Assembly (NCBI RefSeq): GCF_015595025.1
Contig: NZ_JADNRL010000019.1
Span: 577,102-641,101, forward strand
DNA length: 64,000 nucleotides
Source: Halomonas sp. KAO
GTDB lineage: Bacteria > Pseudomonadota > Gammaproteobacteria > Pseudomonadales > Halomonadaceae
Direction: 5' to 3'
Shown: positions 19,177 through 28,936 of the stretch, in pieces
How the letters are laid out: the number at the start of each line of letters is the position of its first letter
How positions within the stretch are numbered: the stretch's first letter is position 1
Notes under the pieces: model-generated
The model's input: only the letters and a program-made list of their open reading frames with translations
Told to the model about the DNA's origin: nothing
Databases searched by the model: none
Program-made: the position numbers and the translations under genes

Positions 19177-20583
19177 ATGTTCAAAGGATTTACCCGTTTT
19201 CTGCAGAGTCCCGGCGAGAGCCTGAAGTCACTGTTCGGTACCGAAGCCACCGCCGGCGTACCCGAGGTTCGCGTCATTCCGCGCGAGGAGCACCCGGTAT
19301 CGCGTCAGCATCTCAGCGATGCGGCCCTCAAGGTTCTCTATCGGTTGCACAACGCCGGCTTCGAGGCCTATCTCGTCGGTGGCTGTATCCGTGACTCCCT
19401 GCTGGGGCGCATGCCGAAGGACTTCGATGTGGCTACCAACGCCACACCGGAAGAGGTCAAGGGGCTGTTCCGCAACTCACGGATCATTGGCCGCCGCTTC
19501 CGAATCGTCCATGTGCGCTTCGGCCGCGAAGTCATCGAAGTCACCACCTTCCGGGGCAAGCCCGGTGACGACCACGCCGACCATATTGCCCAGCAGTCCG
19601 ACGATGGCCTGCTGCTGCGCGACAACGTCTGGGGCGATGTTCAGGAAGATGCCCTGCGCCGCGACTTCACCATCAACGCCCTCTATTACAGCATCGCCGA
19701 TTTCTCGATCCACGACTTCGCCGATGGCGTTCGCGATATCCAGGCACGCACCCTGCGCCTGATCGGCGACCCGGCGACCCGTTATCGCGAGGACCCGGTG
19801 CGCATGCTGCGGGCCGTGCGCTTTGCCGCCAAGCTCGACTTCCAGCTGGCTCCGGCCACCGAGGCGCCGATCCACGAGCTCGCCCCCCTGCTACTGCAGA
19901 TCCCCCCGGCACGCCTGTTCGACGAGGTACTCAAGCTGTTCATGGCCGGGCACGGCGTCGAGACCTTCCGTCTGCTGCGCCACTACGGCCTGTTCGAGAT
20001 GCTACTACCCGAGGCCGCCGAGGCCATGGACGAGCTACCCTGGGCCGAGCGCCTGGTCGAGGAGGCCCTGGCCAGCACGGATCGCCGCATCCATGAGGAG
20101 CGTCCGGTGACGCCGGCCTTCCTGTTCGCCGCCATGCTATGGCCACCGGTGGTACTTCGCCAGGCCGAACAGGAGGCCAATGGGCTGCCGCCGATCCCCG
20201 CCCTGCAGGCCGCTGCCCAGCAGGTGATCTCGCGCCAGCTCCAGCATGTGTCGATCCCCAAGCGCTTCAGCATGCCCATGCGCGATATCTGGGACCTCCA
20301 GCAACGCCTGCCGCTGCGCCGCGGCCGCCGAGTGTTCCAGACCCGAGAGCATCCGCGTTTCCGCGCTGCCTACGATATGCTGCTGCTACGCGAAACCGCC
20401 GGTGAACTGGCCCCGGGCCTCGGCGACTGGTGGACCGACTTCCAGAATGCCGATGAGCACGAACAGGCTCGCCTGCTCGACCGGGTCGGCGCCAACCCCG
20501 CCGGCAGTGGCAAGCCCGGCCGCAAACGGCGTCGCCGCCGTCGCAAGCCCCGCGACAACAATGGCGGTGGCTCGGAGACATGA
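19177..20583 (+). CDS. pcnB: poly(A) polymerase I
   Basis: Adds 3' poly(A) tails that mark RNAs for decay. The 468-residue protein has the nucleotidyltransferase motif LVGGCIRDSLLGR (about residues 67-79) with the DFDVATN metal-binding aspartates, the RRDFTINAL and DPVRMLRAVRF segments of the tRNA-nucleotidyltransferase/PAP family, and a very basic C-terminus (RKRRRRRRK). The ATG at 19177 (MFKGFTRF) is chosen; the frame stays open upstream to 18871 but that would read through the terminator and CA-motif RNA. It overlaps folK by ATGA. Confidence 0.94.
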   Translation: MFKGFTRFLQSPGESLKSLFGTEATAGVPEVRVIPREEHPVSRQHLSDAALKVLYRLHNAGFEAYLVGGCIRDSLLGRMPKDFDVATNATPEEVKGLFRNSRIIGRRFRIVHVRFGREVIEVTTFRGKPGDDHADHIAQQSDDGLLLRDNVWGDVQEDALRRDFTINALYYSIADFSIHDFADGVRDIQARTLRLIGDPATRYREDPVRMLRAVRFAAKLDFQLAPATEAPIHELAPLLLQIPPARLFDEVLKLFMAGHGVETFRLLRHYGLFEMLLPEAAEAMDELPWAERLVEEALASTDRRIHEERPVTPAFLFAAMLWPPVVLRQAEQEANGLPPIPALQAAAQQVISRQLQHVSIPKRFSMPMRDIWDLQQRLPLRRGRRVFQTREHPRFRAAYDMLLLRETAGELAPGLGDWWTDFQNADEHEQARLLDRVGANPAGSGKPGRKRRRRRRKPRDNNGGGSET

Positions 20584-21080
20584 GCCTGCAGCGCGCCTGG
20601 GTCGGTCTGGGCAGCAATCTCGAGAGCCCCCGCCGACAGATCGAGTCGGCCATCGAGGCGCTCGATCGGCTGCCGCTGACCCGCCATGTGGCCGCCTCGC
20701 CCCTGTATGCCAGCCGTCCCGTCGGCCCCCAGGACCAGCCCGACTTCATCAATGCCGTGGCCTGCCTGGAAACACGCCTCTCGCCACTCGCACTGCTCGA
20801 CCAGCTGCAGGCCCTGGAGCAACGCCACCGCCGCGTACGGGCTCGCCGCTGGGGTCCCCGCACCCTCGACCTGGATCTGCTACTGTTCGGTGACAGCACC
20901 CTGTGTCTGCCGCGCCTGACGGTGCCACACCCGGAGATGACTCGGCGCGCCTTCGTGCTGGTGCCACTGCTGGCCGTTGATGCACGACTGCGCCTCCCCG
21001 ACGGGCGACGAGTGGCTGACCTGAAGGCCGCGCTGGCCGACAACCTCTCGAGTGAGGTGTTACCGCTCGAGGAGGAGTGA
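20580..21080 (+). CDS. folK: 2-amino-4-hydroxy-6-hydroxymethyldihydropteridine pyrophosphokinase
   Basis: Transfers pyrophosphate from ATP to 6-hydroxymethyl-7,8-dihydropterin in folate synthesis. The 166-residue protein has the start AWVGLGSNLESP, the DFINAV segment and the signature RWGPRTLDLDLLLFG with catalytic aspartates. It is coupled to pcnB by a four-base overlap. A 112-base gap holding a candidate operator separates it from panB. The other folate gene in the window, folP, is 16 kb away. Confidence 0.95.
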   Translation: MSLQRAWVGLGSNLESPRRQIESAIEALDRLPLTRHVAASPLYASRPVGPQDQPDFINAVACLETRLSPLALLDQLQALEQRHRRVRARRWGPRTLDLDLLLFGDSTLCLPRLTVPHPEMTRRAFVLVPLLAVDARLRLPDGRRVADLKAALADNLSSEVLPLEEE

Positions 21081-21091
21081 CCGCCAGAAAG

Positions 21092-21128
21092 TGTTACCCA
21101 TCGACACAGCATGCCCATTCGGGTAACA
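21092..21128 (+). promoter_or_regulatory. composite inverted half-sites upstream of panB, matching those upstream of crcZ
   Basis: TGTTAC at 21092-21097 and GTAACA at 21123-21128 flank ACACAG and ATGCCC in the same order and orientation as at 18396-18446; this copy is 14 bases shorter. It ends 64 bases before the panB start. No well-spaced sigma-54 promoter is visible between it and panB (CGGCAC...CCGC near 21148-21162 has GG and GC eleven rather than ten bases apart). Confidence 0.6.
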
Positions 21129-21192
21129 ATCGTGGGTTACACGGGCCGGCACTCCACGCCGCGACCCGACGTCATAACCGAGAGAGCACGCC

Positions 21193-21984
21193 ATGAAACC
21201 CATCACCCTGAGCACGCTGCAGGCCTACAAGCGCGCCGGTGACACCTTCAGCTGCCTGACCGCCTACGACGCCTCCTTCGCCAGGGCCGCCAGCGATGCC
21301 GGCATCGACGTACTGCTGGTGGGCGACTCCCTGGGCATGGTCCTGCAGGGCCATACCAGCACCCTGCCGGTCACGCTGGAGGAGATCTGCTATCACACTC
21401 GCTGCGTGGCTCGTGGCAAGGGCGCCAGCCTGCTGATGGTCGACCTGCCCTTCATGGGCAATGCCAGCCAGGAGCGGCTGCTGGAAAACGCCGGCGAACT
21501 GATGCGTGCCGGAGCCGAGCTGGTCAAGGTGGAGGGCGAGGCATGGATGGCCGACGGCATCCGTGAACTGACCCGCCGGGGCGTGCCGGTATGTGCCCAT
21601 CTGGGACTGACGCCACAGACCGTCTATCAGCTGGGTGGCTACAAGGTGCAGGGCCGCGATGCCGACCGCGCCAGCCAGATCCTCGAGGACGCCCGCACCC
21701 TGGTCGAGGCCGGCGCCTCGGTCATCCTGCTGGAGTGCGTGCCGGCCGATCTGGGCCGCACCATCACCGAGGCCCTCGACGTGCCGGTGATCGGCATCGG
21801 CGCCGGCCCCGACACCGATGGCCAGATTCTGGTCATGCACGACCTGCTGAACGTCACCCCGGGCCGCAAGCCACGCTTCGTCAAGAACTTCATGGCCGAG
21901 GCCGAGGACATCCATGGCGCCTTTCGACGCTACCACGAGGACGTCAAGGCACGGCGGTTCCCCGCCGAGGAGCACTGTTTTTAA
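21193..21984 (+). CDS. panB: 3-methyl-2-oxobutanoate hydroxymethyltransferase
   Basis: First committed enzyme of pantothenate synthesis; adds a hydroxymethyl group from methylene-tetrahydrofolate to alpha-ketoisovalerate. The 263-residue protein has the metal/substrate region VGDSLGMVLQGH near residue 43 and the VKVEGE segment near residue 112, with GIGAGPDTDGQ further on. It heads the panB-panC-panD cluster, with panC 91 bases downstream. The gap before it holds a copy of the operator found upstream of the crcZ-like RNA. Confidence 0.95.
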   Translation: MKPITLSTLQAYKRAGDTFSCLTAYDASFARAASDAGIDVLLVGDSLGMVLQGHTSTLPVTLEEICYHTRCVARGKGASLLMVDLPFMGNASQERLLENAGELMRAGAELVKVEGEAWMADGIRELTRRGVPVCAHLGLTPQTVYQLGGYKVQGRDADRASQILEDARTLVEAGASVILLECVPADLGRTITEALDVPVIGIGAGPDTDGQILVMHDLLNVTPGRKPRFVKNFMAEAEDIHGAFRRYHEDVKARRFPAEEHCF

Positions 21985-22075
21985 CTTTGTTTGTCAACTT
22001 TAATATTTAACTTCGGTTTTCAGCCCCAGTTTTCAAGAAACGTAGCTTACTACCGCTTCTAGCCGGAACCTTGCC

Positions 22076-22924
22076 ATGCGTACCCTGAGAGACATTCCCG
22101 CCCTGCGTGAAACGCTGGGCGACGCCCGCCGGCGCGGCGACCGCGTCGCCCTGGTGCCCACCATGGGCAATCTTCACGAAGGTCATCTGGCCCTGGTCGC
22201 CGCCGCCCGTCAGCGGGCCGAGGTGGTGGTCGCCACCATCTTCGTCAACCCGCTGCAGTTCGGTCCCGGCGAGGACCTCGACGCCTATCCGCGCACCCTC
22301 GCGGAGGATCAGGCACGGCTCGAGACGGCCGGTTGTGACCTGCTCTTCACCCCGGACACCGACACCCTCTATCCACGAGGCCTGGAAGCCCAGACCCGCA
22401 TCGTGGTGCCCGAAATGACCGAGGGGCTGTGTGGGGCCTCGCGCCCCGGCCACTTCGATGGCGTCTCCACGGTAGTCGGCATGCTCTTCAACCTGGTGCA
22501 GCCCGACCTCGCCTGCTTCGGCGAGAAGGACTACCAGCAGCTGGCGGTGATCCGACGCCTGGTCGCCGACCTGCACCTTCCCATCGAGATTCTCGGCGTG
22601 CCCATCGTGCGTGCCGAGGACGGCCTGGCGCTCTCCTCGCGCAACGGCTACCTGAGTGCCGAGCAGCGCCGCATCGCCCCGCACCTCTACGCCATCCTCT
22701 GCAAGCTGCGCGATACGCTGGAGTCCGGTGGGGAGGCCTCCGCCAGCCTGGAGCAAGGATGGGCAGAGCTGAAGGAGGCCGGCTTCGACCCCGACTACCT
22801 GGAGCTGCGCGCCGCCGACCTCGGCCCGGTGACCGTCTCGACCCGTGAAGCGATACTGCTGGCCGCCGCCCGTCTCGGCCCTACCCGGCTGATCGACAAT
22901 CTCGCCCTGAGCCTGCCGCAATGA
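22076..22924 (+). CDS. panC: pantothenate synthetase
   Basis: ATP-dependent ligase joining pantoate and beta-alanine. The 282-residue protein has the [14 protein letters not shown] motif (residues 24-37, HEGH is the HIGH equivalent), [24 protein letters not shown] and the [14 protein letters not shown]-like loop. The 91-base spacer before it is conspicuously A/T-rich between 21980 and 22035 and could hold an extra promoter. panD follows after 28 bases. Confidence 0.96.
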   Translation: MRTLRDIPALRETLGDARRRGDRVALVPTMGNLHEGHLALVAAARQRAEVVVATIFVNPLQFGPGEDLDAYPRTLAEDQARLETAGCDLLFTPDTDTLYPRGLEAQTRIVVPEMTEGLCGASRPGHFDGVSTVVGMLFNLVQPDLACFGEKDYQQLAVIRRLVADLHLPIEILGVPIVRAEDGLALSSRNGYLSAEQRRIAPHLYAILCKLRDTLESGGEASASLEQGWAELKEAGFDPDYLELRAADLGPVTVSTREAILLAAARLGPTRLIDNLALSLPQ

Positions 22925-22952
22925 TGCGGCCCAACCGGAGGATGCTGTCTCG

Positions 22953-23333
22953 ATGTATACCGTCATGCTGAAGGCCAAGCTGCACATGGCCCGCGTCACC
23001 CACGCCGTGCTCGACTACGAGGGCTCCTGTGCCATCGACGGCGAGCTGCTCGACATGTCCGGCATCCGCGAGAACGAGCAGGTCCAGATCTACAATGTCG
23101 CGAACGGTCAGCGTTTCACCACCTACGCGATTCGCGCCGAAGAGGGCTCCCGAGTGATCTCGGTAAATGGTGCCGCCGCCCATCTCGCCGGTGAAGGCGA
23201 CCGCGTGATCATCTGCGCCTACGCCCACTACAGCGACAGCGAGCTGGACGCTCACCAGCCCGCCCTGGTCTACCTCCAGGAAGGCAACCGGGTCAGCCAC
23301 ACCAGCCACGCCATTCCCGTTCAGATGGCCTGA
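22953..23333 (+). CDS. panD: aspartate 1-decarboxylase proenzyme
   Basis: Makes beta-alanine from aspartate for pantothenate. The 126-residue proenzyme carries the self-cleavage site G24-S25 in YEGSCAID; cleavage turns Ser25 into the pyruvoyl group. Lys9 and Tyr58-type residues of the active site fall in conserved context. GGAGG lies upstream of the ATG. It completes panBCD, followed by 180 bases before the thiolase gene. Confidence 0.96.
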   Translation: MYTVMLKAKLHMARVTHAVLDYEGSCAIDGELLDMSGIRENEQVQIYNVANGQRFTTYAIRAEEGSRVISVNGAAAHLAGEGDRVIICAYAHYSDSELDAHQPALVYLQEGNRVSHTSHAIPVQMA

Positions 23334-23513
23334 GCAACAAACGGCATCCCCGGCCTCGTCGCCGGGCTGCCTCCCTCTCGAACGCTTACCACCAAAGAGC
23401 CGCACGCAAACATTGCGGCAGCGCACAAGACTCCCCTATGCTGGAGGCCCCGGTCGTGTCCGGCTGTCGTGACAGGGCCGTAAGCTCGTCTTTCCAGCAA
23501 GGAGAGTGCTCCC

Positions 23514-24689
23514 ATGCAAGAAGTGGTTATCGTTGCCGCCCGCCGCACCGCCGTCGGCTCATTTGGCGGTTCCCTGGCCGGCGTCCCTGCCAGCGACCTG
23601 GGTGCCCAGGTGATCAAGGATATCCTGGCGACTACCGGCGTCGCCGGCGACCAGGTGGACGAGGTGCTGCTTGGCCAGGTGCTGACCGCCGGCGTCGGTC
23701 AGAACCCGGCGCGCCAGGCCTCCATCAAGGCTGGACTGCCCGAGAGCGTGCCGGCCATGACCATCAACAAGGTATGCGGCTCCGGCCTCAAGGCGCTGCA
23801 CCTGGCCACTCAGGCGATCCGCTGCGGCGATGCCGAGCTGATCATCGCCGGCGGCCAGGAGAACATGTCCGCCTCGCCCCACGTGCTGCCCAACTCGCGT
23901 AACGGCCAGCGCATGGGCGACTGGAAGGCCGTGGACAGCATGGTGCACGACGGCCTGTGGGACGCCTTCAACAACTACCACATGGGCATTACCGCCGAGA
24001 ACCTGGCCGAAAAGTACGGCATCACCCGCGAGGAGATGGATGCATTCGCCGCCGACTCCCAGCAGAAGGCCGCCGCGGCCATCCGCGAGGGCAAGTTCAA
24101 GGGGCAGATCGTTCCAGTGGAGATTCCCCAGCGCAAGGGTGATCCGGTGGTCTTCGACACCGACGAGGGCCCGCGTGACGTGACCGCCGAGAAGCTTTCC
24201 GGCATGCGCCCGGCCTTCAAGAAGGATGGCACCGTTACCGCCGGCAACGCCTCCTCCATCAACGACGGTGCGGCCGTGGTGATGCTGTGCACCGCCGAGA
24301 AGGCCAAGGCCCTGGGCCTCGAGCCACTGGCCCGCATCAAGGCCTACAGCAATGCCGGTGTCGAGCCCTCCATCATGGGCATCGGCCCGGCCCCGGCGAC
24401 CCGCCGCTGCCTGGAGAAGGCCGGCTGGAGCATCGACGACCTCGACCTGATCGAGGCCAACGAGGCCTTCGCCGCCCAGGCCCTCTCCGTCAACAAGGAG
24501 CTGGGCTGGGATGCCAGCAAGATCAACGTCAATGGTGGTGCCATCGCCATCGGTCACCCCATCGGCGCCTCCGGCTGCCGCATCCTGGTGACCCTGGTCC
24601 ACGAGATGATCGCCCGTGACGCCAAGAAGGGCCTCGCCACCCTCTGCATCGGTGGTGGACAGGGCGTGGCGCTGGCCATCGAAAGATAA
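23514..24689 (+). CDS. acetyl-CoA C-acetyltransferase (thiolase)
   Basis: Biosynthetic-type thiolase of 391 residues that condenses or cleaves acetoacetyl-CoA. The acyl-accepting Cys lies in [12 protein letters not shown] (near residue 88), the catalytic His in GHPIGASG (near 348) and the second Cys in LCIGGGQG (near 378). Phylogeny would be needed to tell a PhaA role in polyhydroxyalkanoate synthesis from an AtoB role in acetoacetate use; no pha or ato genes are adjacent. It has its own GGAGAG ribosome-binding site and ends before a strong bidirectional terminator. Confidence 0.93.
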   Translation: MQEVVIVAARRTAVGSFGGSLAGVPASDLGAQVIKDILATTGVAGDQVDEVLLGQVLTAGVGQNPARQASIKAGLPESVPAMTINKVCGSGLKALHLATQAIRCGDAELIIAGGQENMSASPHVLPNSRNGQRMGDWKAVDSMVHDGLWDAFNNYHMGITAENLAEKYGITREEMDAFAADSQQKAAAAIREGKFKGQIVPVEIPQRKGDPVVFDTDEGPRDVTAEKLSGMRPAFKKDGTVTAGNASSINDGAAVVMLCTAEKAKALGLEPLARIKAYSNAGVEPSIMGIGPAPATRRCLEKAGWSIDDLDLIEANEAFAAQALSVNKELGWDASKINVNGGAIAIGHPIGASGCRILVTLVHEMIARDAKKGLATLCIGGGQGVALAIER

Positions 24690-24718
24690 GCTCGAAGCTC
24701 GAAGACAAGCCTAAACAG

Positions 24719-24751
24719 AACCGCCCCCGCAGCCAGGCTGCGGGGGCGGTT
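24719..24751. terminator. bidirectional terminator between thiolase gene and pnp
   Basis: Perfect 16-bp arms AACCGCCCCCGCAGCC/GGCTGCGGGGGCGGTT around one base. A T-run follows on the plus strand and a TTCTGTTT stretch on the minus strand, so it can serve both convergent genes. Confidence 0.88.
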
Positions 24752-24806
24752 TTACTTACGGCTTACAGCTTATCGCTTACAGCTCGCCGAAGGCGCTTAC
24801 AGCTCG
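24752..24806. repeat. degenerate CTTACAGCTTA-type repeats beside a terminator
   Basis: Directly after the terminator the sequence runs CTTACGGCTTACAGCTTATCGCTTACAGCTC and then GCTTACAGCTC again, overlapping the pnp 3' end. A similar run occurs at 41333-41362 after the terminator next to greA. On the left side AGCTCGAAGCTCGAAG repeats another short unit. Confidence 0.7.
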
Positions 24807-26932
24807 GGTTCAGCGACCGCCTCGGCCTCGAATGCCGCCTTCTCTTCCGGGGTAATCTCCTTGATGGTGAGCTTCACCCGGTTGCGGTTGTCGATATCGA
24901 GCACCTTGACGATGGGCTCGTCGCCCTCGTTGAGGAAGTCACGCACGTCATTGACCCGCTCCGGCACAATCTGGGAGATGTGCACCAGACCGTCGGTGCC
25001 GGGCATGATATTGACGAAGGCGCCGAAGTCGGCGATGCGCACCACCTTGCCACGGTAGAGCTTGCCGATCTCGGGCTCCGCGGTGATCGCCAGCACGGTG
25101 TCGATGGCCGCCTTGGCCGCCGACTTGTCCTCGGCATAGATGCGCACGGTGCCGTCATCATCGAGATCGATGGAGGCGCCGGTATCCTCGCAGATCTTGC
25201 GGATCGTGGCGCCACCCTTGCCGATGACGTCACGGATCTTCTCGGGATCTATCTTGATGGTCGCCATGGAGGGCGCGTTCTCGGAGACCTCGGCACGGCT
25301 CTGGTTGATCACCGCATTCATCTGCTCGAGGATGCTGAGGCGCGCTTCCAGGGCCTGCTGCAGCGCCTGCTCCATGATCTCCTCGTTGATGCCCTCGATC
25401 TTGATGTCCATCTGCAGGGCGGTCACGCCATCGGCGGAGCCGGCCACCTTGAAGTCCATGTCGCCGAGGTGGTCCTCGTCACCGAGGATGTCGGTCAGCA
25501 CGGCAAAGCCGTCCTCGTCCTTGACCAGGCCCATGGCGATACCCGCCACCGGCGACTTGATCGGCACGCCGGCATCCATCAGGGCCAGCGAGGAGCCGCA
25601 CACGGAGGCCATGGAGCTGGAGCCGTTGGATTCGGTAATCTCGGAGACCACCCGGATGGTGTAGGGGAACTCCGCCTCGTCGGGCAGCATGGCCTGCACG
25701 CCGCGACGCGCCAGGCGGCCATGGCCGATCTCGCGACGCTTGGGGCCGCCCATGAAGCCGGCCTCACCCACGCTGTAGGGAGGGAAGTTGTAGTGCAGCA
25801 GGAAGCGGTCCTTGCGCTCCCCCTCCAGCGACTCGATCAGCTGGGAGTCACGCAGGGTACCCAGGGTGGCGACCACGATGGCCTGGGTCTCGCCACGGGT
25901 AAATATCGCCGAGCCGTGGGCCTTGGGCAGGCTGCCCACTTCGATCTCCAGCGGACGCACGGTCTTGTGGTCGCGGCCATCGATACGCGGCTCGCCTTTC
26001 ACCACACGGGCACGTACCACGCGCTTCTCGAGGCTTGAGAAGGCGCCTTTGACATCGTCGGCCGCAAACTTGCCTTCTTCCTCACCGGCCAGCTGCTCCA
26101 CCGCCTCGGCCTTGAGGGCCGACAGGGCATCCTGACGCTGCATCTTGTCGGTGATGCGATAGGCCTCGCCCACGCGGGCCTCGAAGGCCTCGGCAATGGC
26201 GGACTTGAGCGCGGTGTTCTCCTCCGGCGGCTGCCAGTCCCACTTCGGCTTGCCCGCTTCGGCGACAAGCTCGTTGATGGCCTGGATCGCCGTCTGCATC
26301 TCCATATGGCCGTAGAGCACGGCGCCGAGCATCTCGTCCTCGAGCAGCTCATCGGCCTCGGACTCGACCATCAGCACCGCCTTCTCGGTACCGGCGACGA
26401 CCATGTTCAGCTCGGAGGTGGTGAGCTCTTCCACGGTGGGGTTGAGGAAGTAGCCCTGCTCCTCGTTGAAGCCGACGCGGGCCGCGCCGATGGGGCCACT
26501 GAAGGGCACCCCGGAGATGGCCAGGGCCGCGGAGGTGCCAAGCAGCGCCGCGATATCCGGATCATGGTTACGATCGGTGGAGAGCACGGTGCAGACGACC
26601 TGCACCTCGTTCATGAAGCCCTTGGGGAAGAGCGGTCGGATCGGGCGATCGATCAGCCGCGAGGTGAGCGTCTCCTTCTCGGTGGGGCGCCCCTCGCGCT
26701 TGAAGAAGCCGCCGGGGATCTTGCCGACCGCATAGGTCTTCTCCTGATAGTGCACGGAGAGCGGGAAGAATGGCTGCGCGGGATTGGCATCCTTCCTGGC
26801 GACCACGGTGCACAGCACCACGGTATCGTCCATGGTGACCATTACGGCACCGGAGGCCTGGCGGGCGATGCGCCCGGTTTCCAGGGTGACGGTGCTGCGA
26901 CCGTACTGAAATGTCTTCTTGACCGGATTCAC
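24797..26932 (-). CDS. pnp: polyribonucleotide nucleotidyltransferase (PNPase)
   Basis: Trimeric phosphorolytic 3'-5' exoribonuclease, part of the RNA degradosome. The 711-residue protein has two RNase PH domains (the second with [13 protein letters not shown] and the DADGV-like acidic core [20 protein letters not shown]), then a KH domain ([15 protein letters not shown]) and an S1 domain near the C-terminus ([15 protein letters not shown]). The start is the GTG at 26932, giving the family N-terminus [10 protein letters not shown], with AAGGA seven bases upstream; an in-frame TTG at 26947 is less likely. It is the last gene of the rimP-to-pnp operon. Confidence 0.95.
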   Translation of the reverse strand: MNPVKKTFQYGRSTVTLETGRIARQASGAVMVTMDDTVVLCTVVARKDANPAQPFFPLSVHYQEKTYAVGKIPGGFFKREGRPTEKETLTSRLIDRPIRPLFPKGFMNEVQVVCTVLSTDRNHDPDIAALLGTSAALAISGVPFSGPIGAARVGFNEEQGYFLNPTVEELTTSELNMVVAGTEKAVLMVESEADELLEDEMLGAVLYGHMEMQTAIQAINELVAEAGKPKWDWQPPEENTALKSAIAEAFEARVGEAYRITDKMQRQDALSALKAEAVEQLAGEEEGKFAADDVKGAFSSLEKRVVRARVVKGEPRIDGRDHKTVRPLEIEVGSLPKAHGSAIFTRGETQAIVVATLGTLRDSQLIESLEGERKDRFLLHYNFPPYSVGEAGFMGGPKRREIGHGRLARRGVQAMLPDEAEFPYTIRVVSEITESNGSSSMASVCGSSLALMDAGVPIKSPVAGIAMGLVKDEDGFAVLTDILGDEDHLGDMDFKVAGSADGVTALQMDIKIEGINEEIMEQALQQALEARLSILEQMNAVINQSRAEVSENAPSMATIKIDPEKIRDVIGKGGATIRKICEDTGASIDLDDDGTVRIYAEDKSAAKAAIDTVLAITAEPEIGKLYRGKVVRIADFGAFVNIMPGTDGLVHISQIVPERVNDVRDFLNEGDEPIVKVLDIDNRNRVKLTIKEITPEEKAAFEAEAVAEPEL

Positions 26933-27059
26933 GGCGACTTCCTTCAATATCTACTTTTCTGTGTTTGGGTCGTTTCGACTTCGCCGACCATTTTAGGGGT
27001 TGACGCGCCCCGCGGCCACCGGATAGCAAGATTTCCCCTTATCTCCTTCGTGAGGAGCG

Positions 27060-27155
27060 CCGGGGATAGGCTGAAGGGGAGGTCCGAGGACCAGGGATGG
27101 CCGAGGTAGCGCCCAGGGACGGGTTCACAGCGCCTCCCCGAAAACCTATCGCCGG
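27060..27155. repeat. 96-bp palindromic element between rpsO and pnp
   Basis: Ends are imperfect 23-bp inverted repeats (CCGGGGATAGGCTGAAGGGGAGG against CCGGCGATAGGTTTTCGGGGAGG, about 18 matches). The interior contains GGTCC/GGACC and CAGGGATGG...CCAGGGACGG. It could be a dispersed MITE/REP-like element or a folded pnp leader of the kind RNase III cuts in E. coli. The 315-base rpsO-pnp gap holds nothing else except the rpsO terminator. Confidence 0.6.
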
Positions 27156-27196
27156 ATCAGCTCCGGGCCCAGGCCCGCTAGATGGCCCAACAAACA

Positions 27197-27224
27197 AAAC
27201 GGGCAACCCGAAGGCTGCCCGTTT
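27197..27224 (-). terminator. terminator of rpsO
   Basis: Stem AAACGGGCA/TGCCCGTTT followed on the minus strand by TTTTGTTTGTT. It lies 24 bases after the rpsO stop and separates rpsO from pnp, as in E. coli. Confidence 0.85.
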
Positions 27225-27247
27225 CGTTACCGCGTGGGGTGCGACGC

Positions 27248-27517
27248 TTAGCGACGCAGGCCCAGGCGCTGGATCAGAGCCTGATAGCGCTCGAAGTCCT
27301 TGCGCTTCAGGTAGTCCAGCAGCTTGCGGCGCTGGTTGACCATGCGGATCAGGCCACGACGGGAGTGGTGATCCTGCTTGTTGGTCTTGAAGTGATCCTG
27401 CAGGCCATCGATGTTGGCGCTCAGCAGGGCCACTTGAACTTCGGGGGAACCGGTGTCGTTCTCGCCACGACCAAATTCGCTGACGATTGCGGACTTCTGC
27501 TCGGCTGTCAGTGCCAT
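27248..27517 (-). CDS. rpsO: 30S ribosomal protein S15
   Basis: Binds the central domain of 16S rRNA early in 30S assembly. The 89-residue length and the segments [18 protein letters not shown] and LLDYLKRKD are diagnostic. It sits between truB and pnp in the classical order, with its own terminator downstream at 27197-27224. In E. coli S15 represses its own mRNA; no attempt was made to fold the leader here. Confidence 0.97.
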   Translation of the reverse strand: MALTAEQKSAIVSEFGRGENDTGSPEVQVALLSANIDGLQDHFKTNKQDHHSRRGLIRMVNQRRKLLDYLKRKDFERYQALIQRLGLRR

Positions 27518-27595
27518 CTGTCTCTCCAGTAAGCAATATGCCTGAATGATGAGTGTGTGAGACCACGCATATTTGCAGTCTCGGGCGTTTCTCCC

Positions 27596-28513
27596 TCAAT
27601 CGGCTGCGGTGCTCAGCAGCCGTTTCGGCGCCACCTCCTGTGGCGTCGTCACCGCACCGAGACCCAGGAAGGCATCGTTGCAGTAGAGTCTTGCCGTCTC
27701 GCCGACGGCGATATCGCCGGCATCCACCGCGGCCGCCTGACCCTGGGTCAGGCGTCGGGCCGCCTCGGCGTCGACCTCGAGTCGCGGCAGGTGAGCGGCC
27801 AGCACGTCGACTGGCAGCAGCGTCGCTTCCCGGGACGACTGGTCGGGCAGAGCCTGCAGCGACTCGAGGGTCAGCATGCCGTCGGCGCCGAAGGGCCCGG
27901 TGGTCAGGCGACGCAGCGCACTGATATGTGCCCCGCTGCCCAGTTCGCGTCCGATATCCTCGGCCAGGGTACGCACATAGGTCCCCTTGCTGACCGACAC
28001 TTCCAGTTCGAAGGCACTGCCCTCGAAGGAAACGAGCCGGGCATCATACACGGTCACGCGCCGCGCTGCACGCTCGACCGACTTGCCCTCGCGGGCCAGC
28101 TCGTAGAGCTTGCGCCCCTGGTGCTTGAGCGCCGAGTACATCGGTGGCACCTGCTCGATCTCGCCATGAAAGCGAGCCAACACGGCCTCCACTTCGGCAG
28201 CGGTCAGAGCCGGGATCGCCAGGCGTTCGACCACCTCACCCTCGGCATCACCGGTATCGGTCACCACGCCCAGTTCCACCCGGGTACGGTAGACCTTGTC
28301 GGAGGCCAGCAGATGGGCGGAGAACTTGGTCGCCTCGCCGAAGCACACCGGCAGCAGGCCGGTCGCCATCGGATCCAGGGTGCCGGTGTGGCCGGCCTTC
28401 TGGGCCTGGAACAGGCGTCGGGCCTGCTGCAGCGCGTGATTGCTGGTCAGGCCCGCGGGCTTGTCCAGCAGCAGCACGCCATTGACGGGGAGGCCGCGAC
28501 GTCGACGTGCCAT
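27596..28513 (-). CDS. truB: tRNA pseudouridine(55) synthase
   Basis: Makes pseudouridine 55 in the T-loop of tRNAs. The 305-residue protein starts MARRRRGLPVNGVLLLDKP, carries the catalytic Asp in KAGHTGTLDPMATGLL and the RRLTTGPF segment, with a C-terminal domain found in longer TruB proteins. Its start codon overlaps the rbfA stop by one base (TGATG), so the two are translationally coupled. Confidence 0.96.
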   Translation of the reverse strand: MARRRRGLPVNGVLLLDKPAGLTSNHALQQARRLFQAQKAGHTGTLDPMATGLLPVCFGEATKFSAHLLASDKVYRTRVELGVVTDTGDAEGEVVERLAIPALTAAEVEAVLARFHGEIEQVPPMYSALKHQGRKLYELAREGKSVERAARRVTVYDARLVSFEGSAFELEVSVSKGTYVRTLAEDIGRELGSGAHISALRRLTTGPFGADGMLTLESLQALPDQSSREATLLPVDVLAAHLPRLEVDAEAARRLTQGQAAAVDAGDIAVGETARLYCNDAFLGLGAVTTPQEVAPKRLLSTAAD

Positions 28514-28920
28514 CAGTCCCGCTCACCCTCGTCATCGGAAGTCGGCTCCTCACCCAGGCGGGTGCGGTCGCTCTCCACCGCCTCGTCGATCAGCGAGGAG
28601 AGGCGCTGGCCGCGCACCACGCTCTCGTCGTAGTGAAAGCGCAGCTCCGGCACGTGGCGCAGCTTGATGCGCCGGGCGATCTGCCCGCGCAGGAAGCCGG
28701 CGGCCTGCTTGAGAACCTTGAGGTTCTCCTTGATCCGCTCCGGGGTATCCTCGCCCAGCAGGGTCACGTGAACGTCGGCATAGCCGAGGTCACGACTGAC
28801 CTCGACGCCGCTGACGGTGACCATGCCCAGGCGCGGGTCCTTGACCTCGCGCTGGATGAGGACCGCCAGCTCCTTCTGGAGCTGGTCGGCCACCCGGTCG
28901 GTACGCTTGAACTCGCGCAT
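28513..28920 (-). CDS. rbfA: ribosome-binding factor A
   Basis: Binds the 30S subunit late in maturation and is needed for growth in the cold. The 135-residue protein begins MREFKRTDRVADQLQKELA and has the KH-like core with VTVSGVEVSRDL and LRHVPELRFHYDES. It lies between infB and truB, 16 bases after the infB stop. Confidence 0.95.
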   Translation of the reverse strand: MREFKRTDRVADQLQKELAVLIQREVKDPRLGMVTVSGVEVSRDLGYADVHVTLLGEDTPERIKENLKVLKQAAGFLRGQIARRIKLRHVPELRFHYDESVVRGQRLSSLIDEAVESDRTRLGEEPTSDDEGERD

Positions 28921-28936
28921 GCTTGACTCCTGGCGC

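Noticed and set aside
21147..21163. CGGCACTCCACGCCGC upstream of panB as a sigma-54 promoter
   Set aside because: GG and GC are eleven bases apart and -12 lacks the TTGC core, so function is unlikely.
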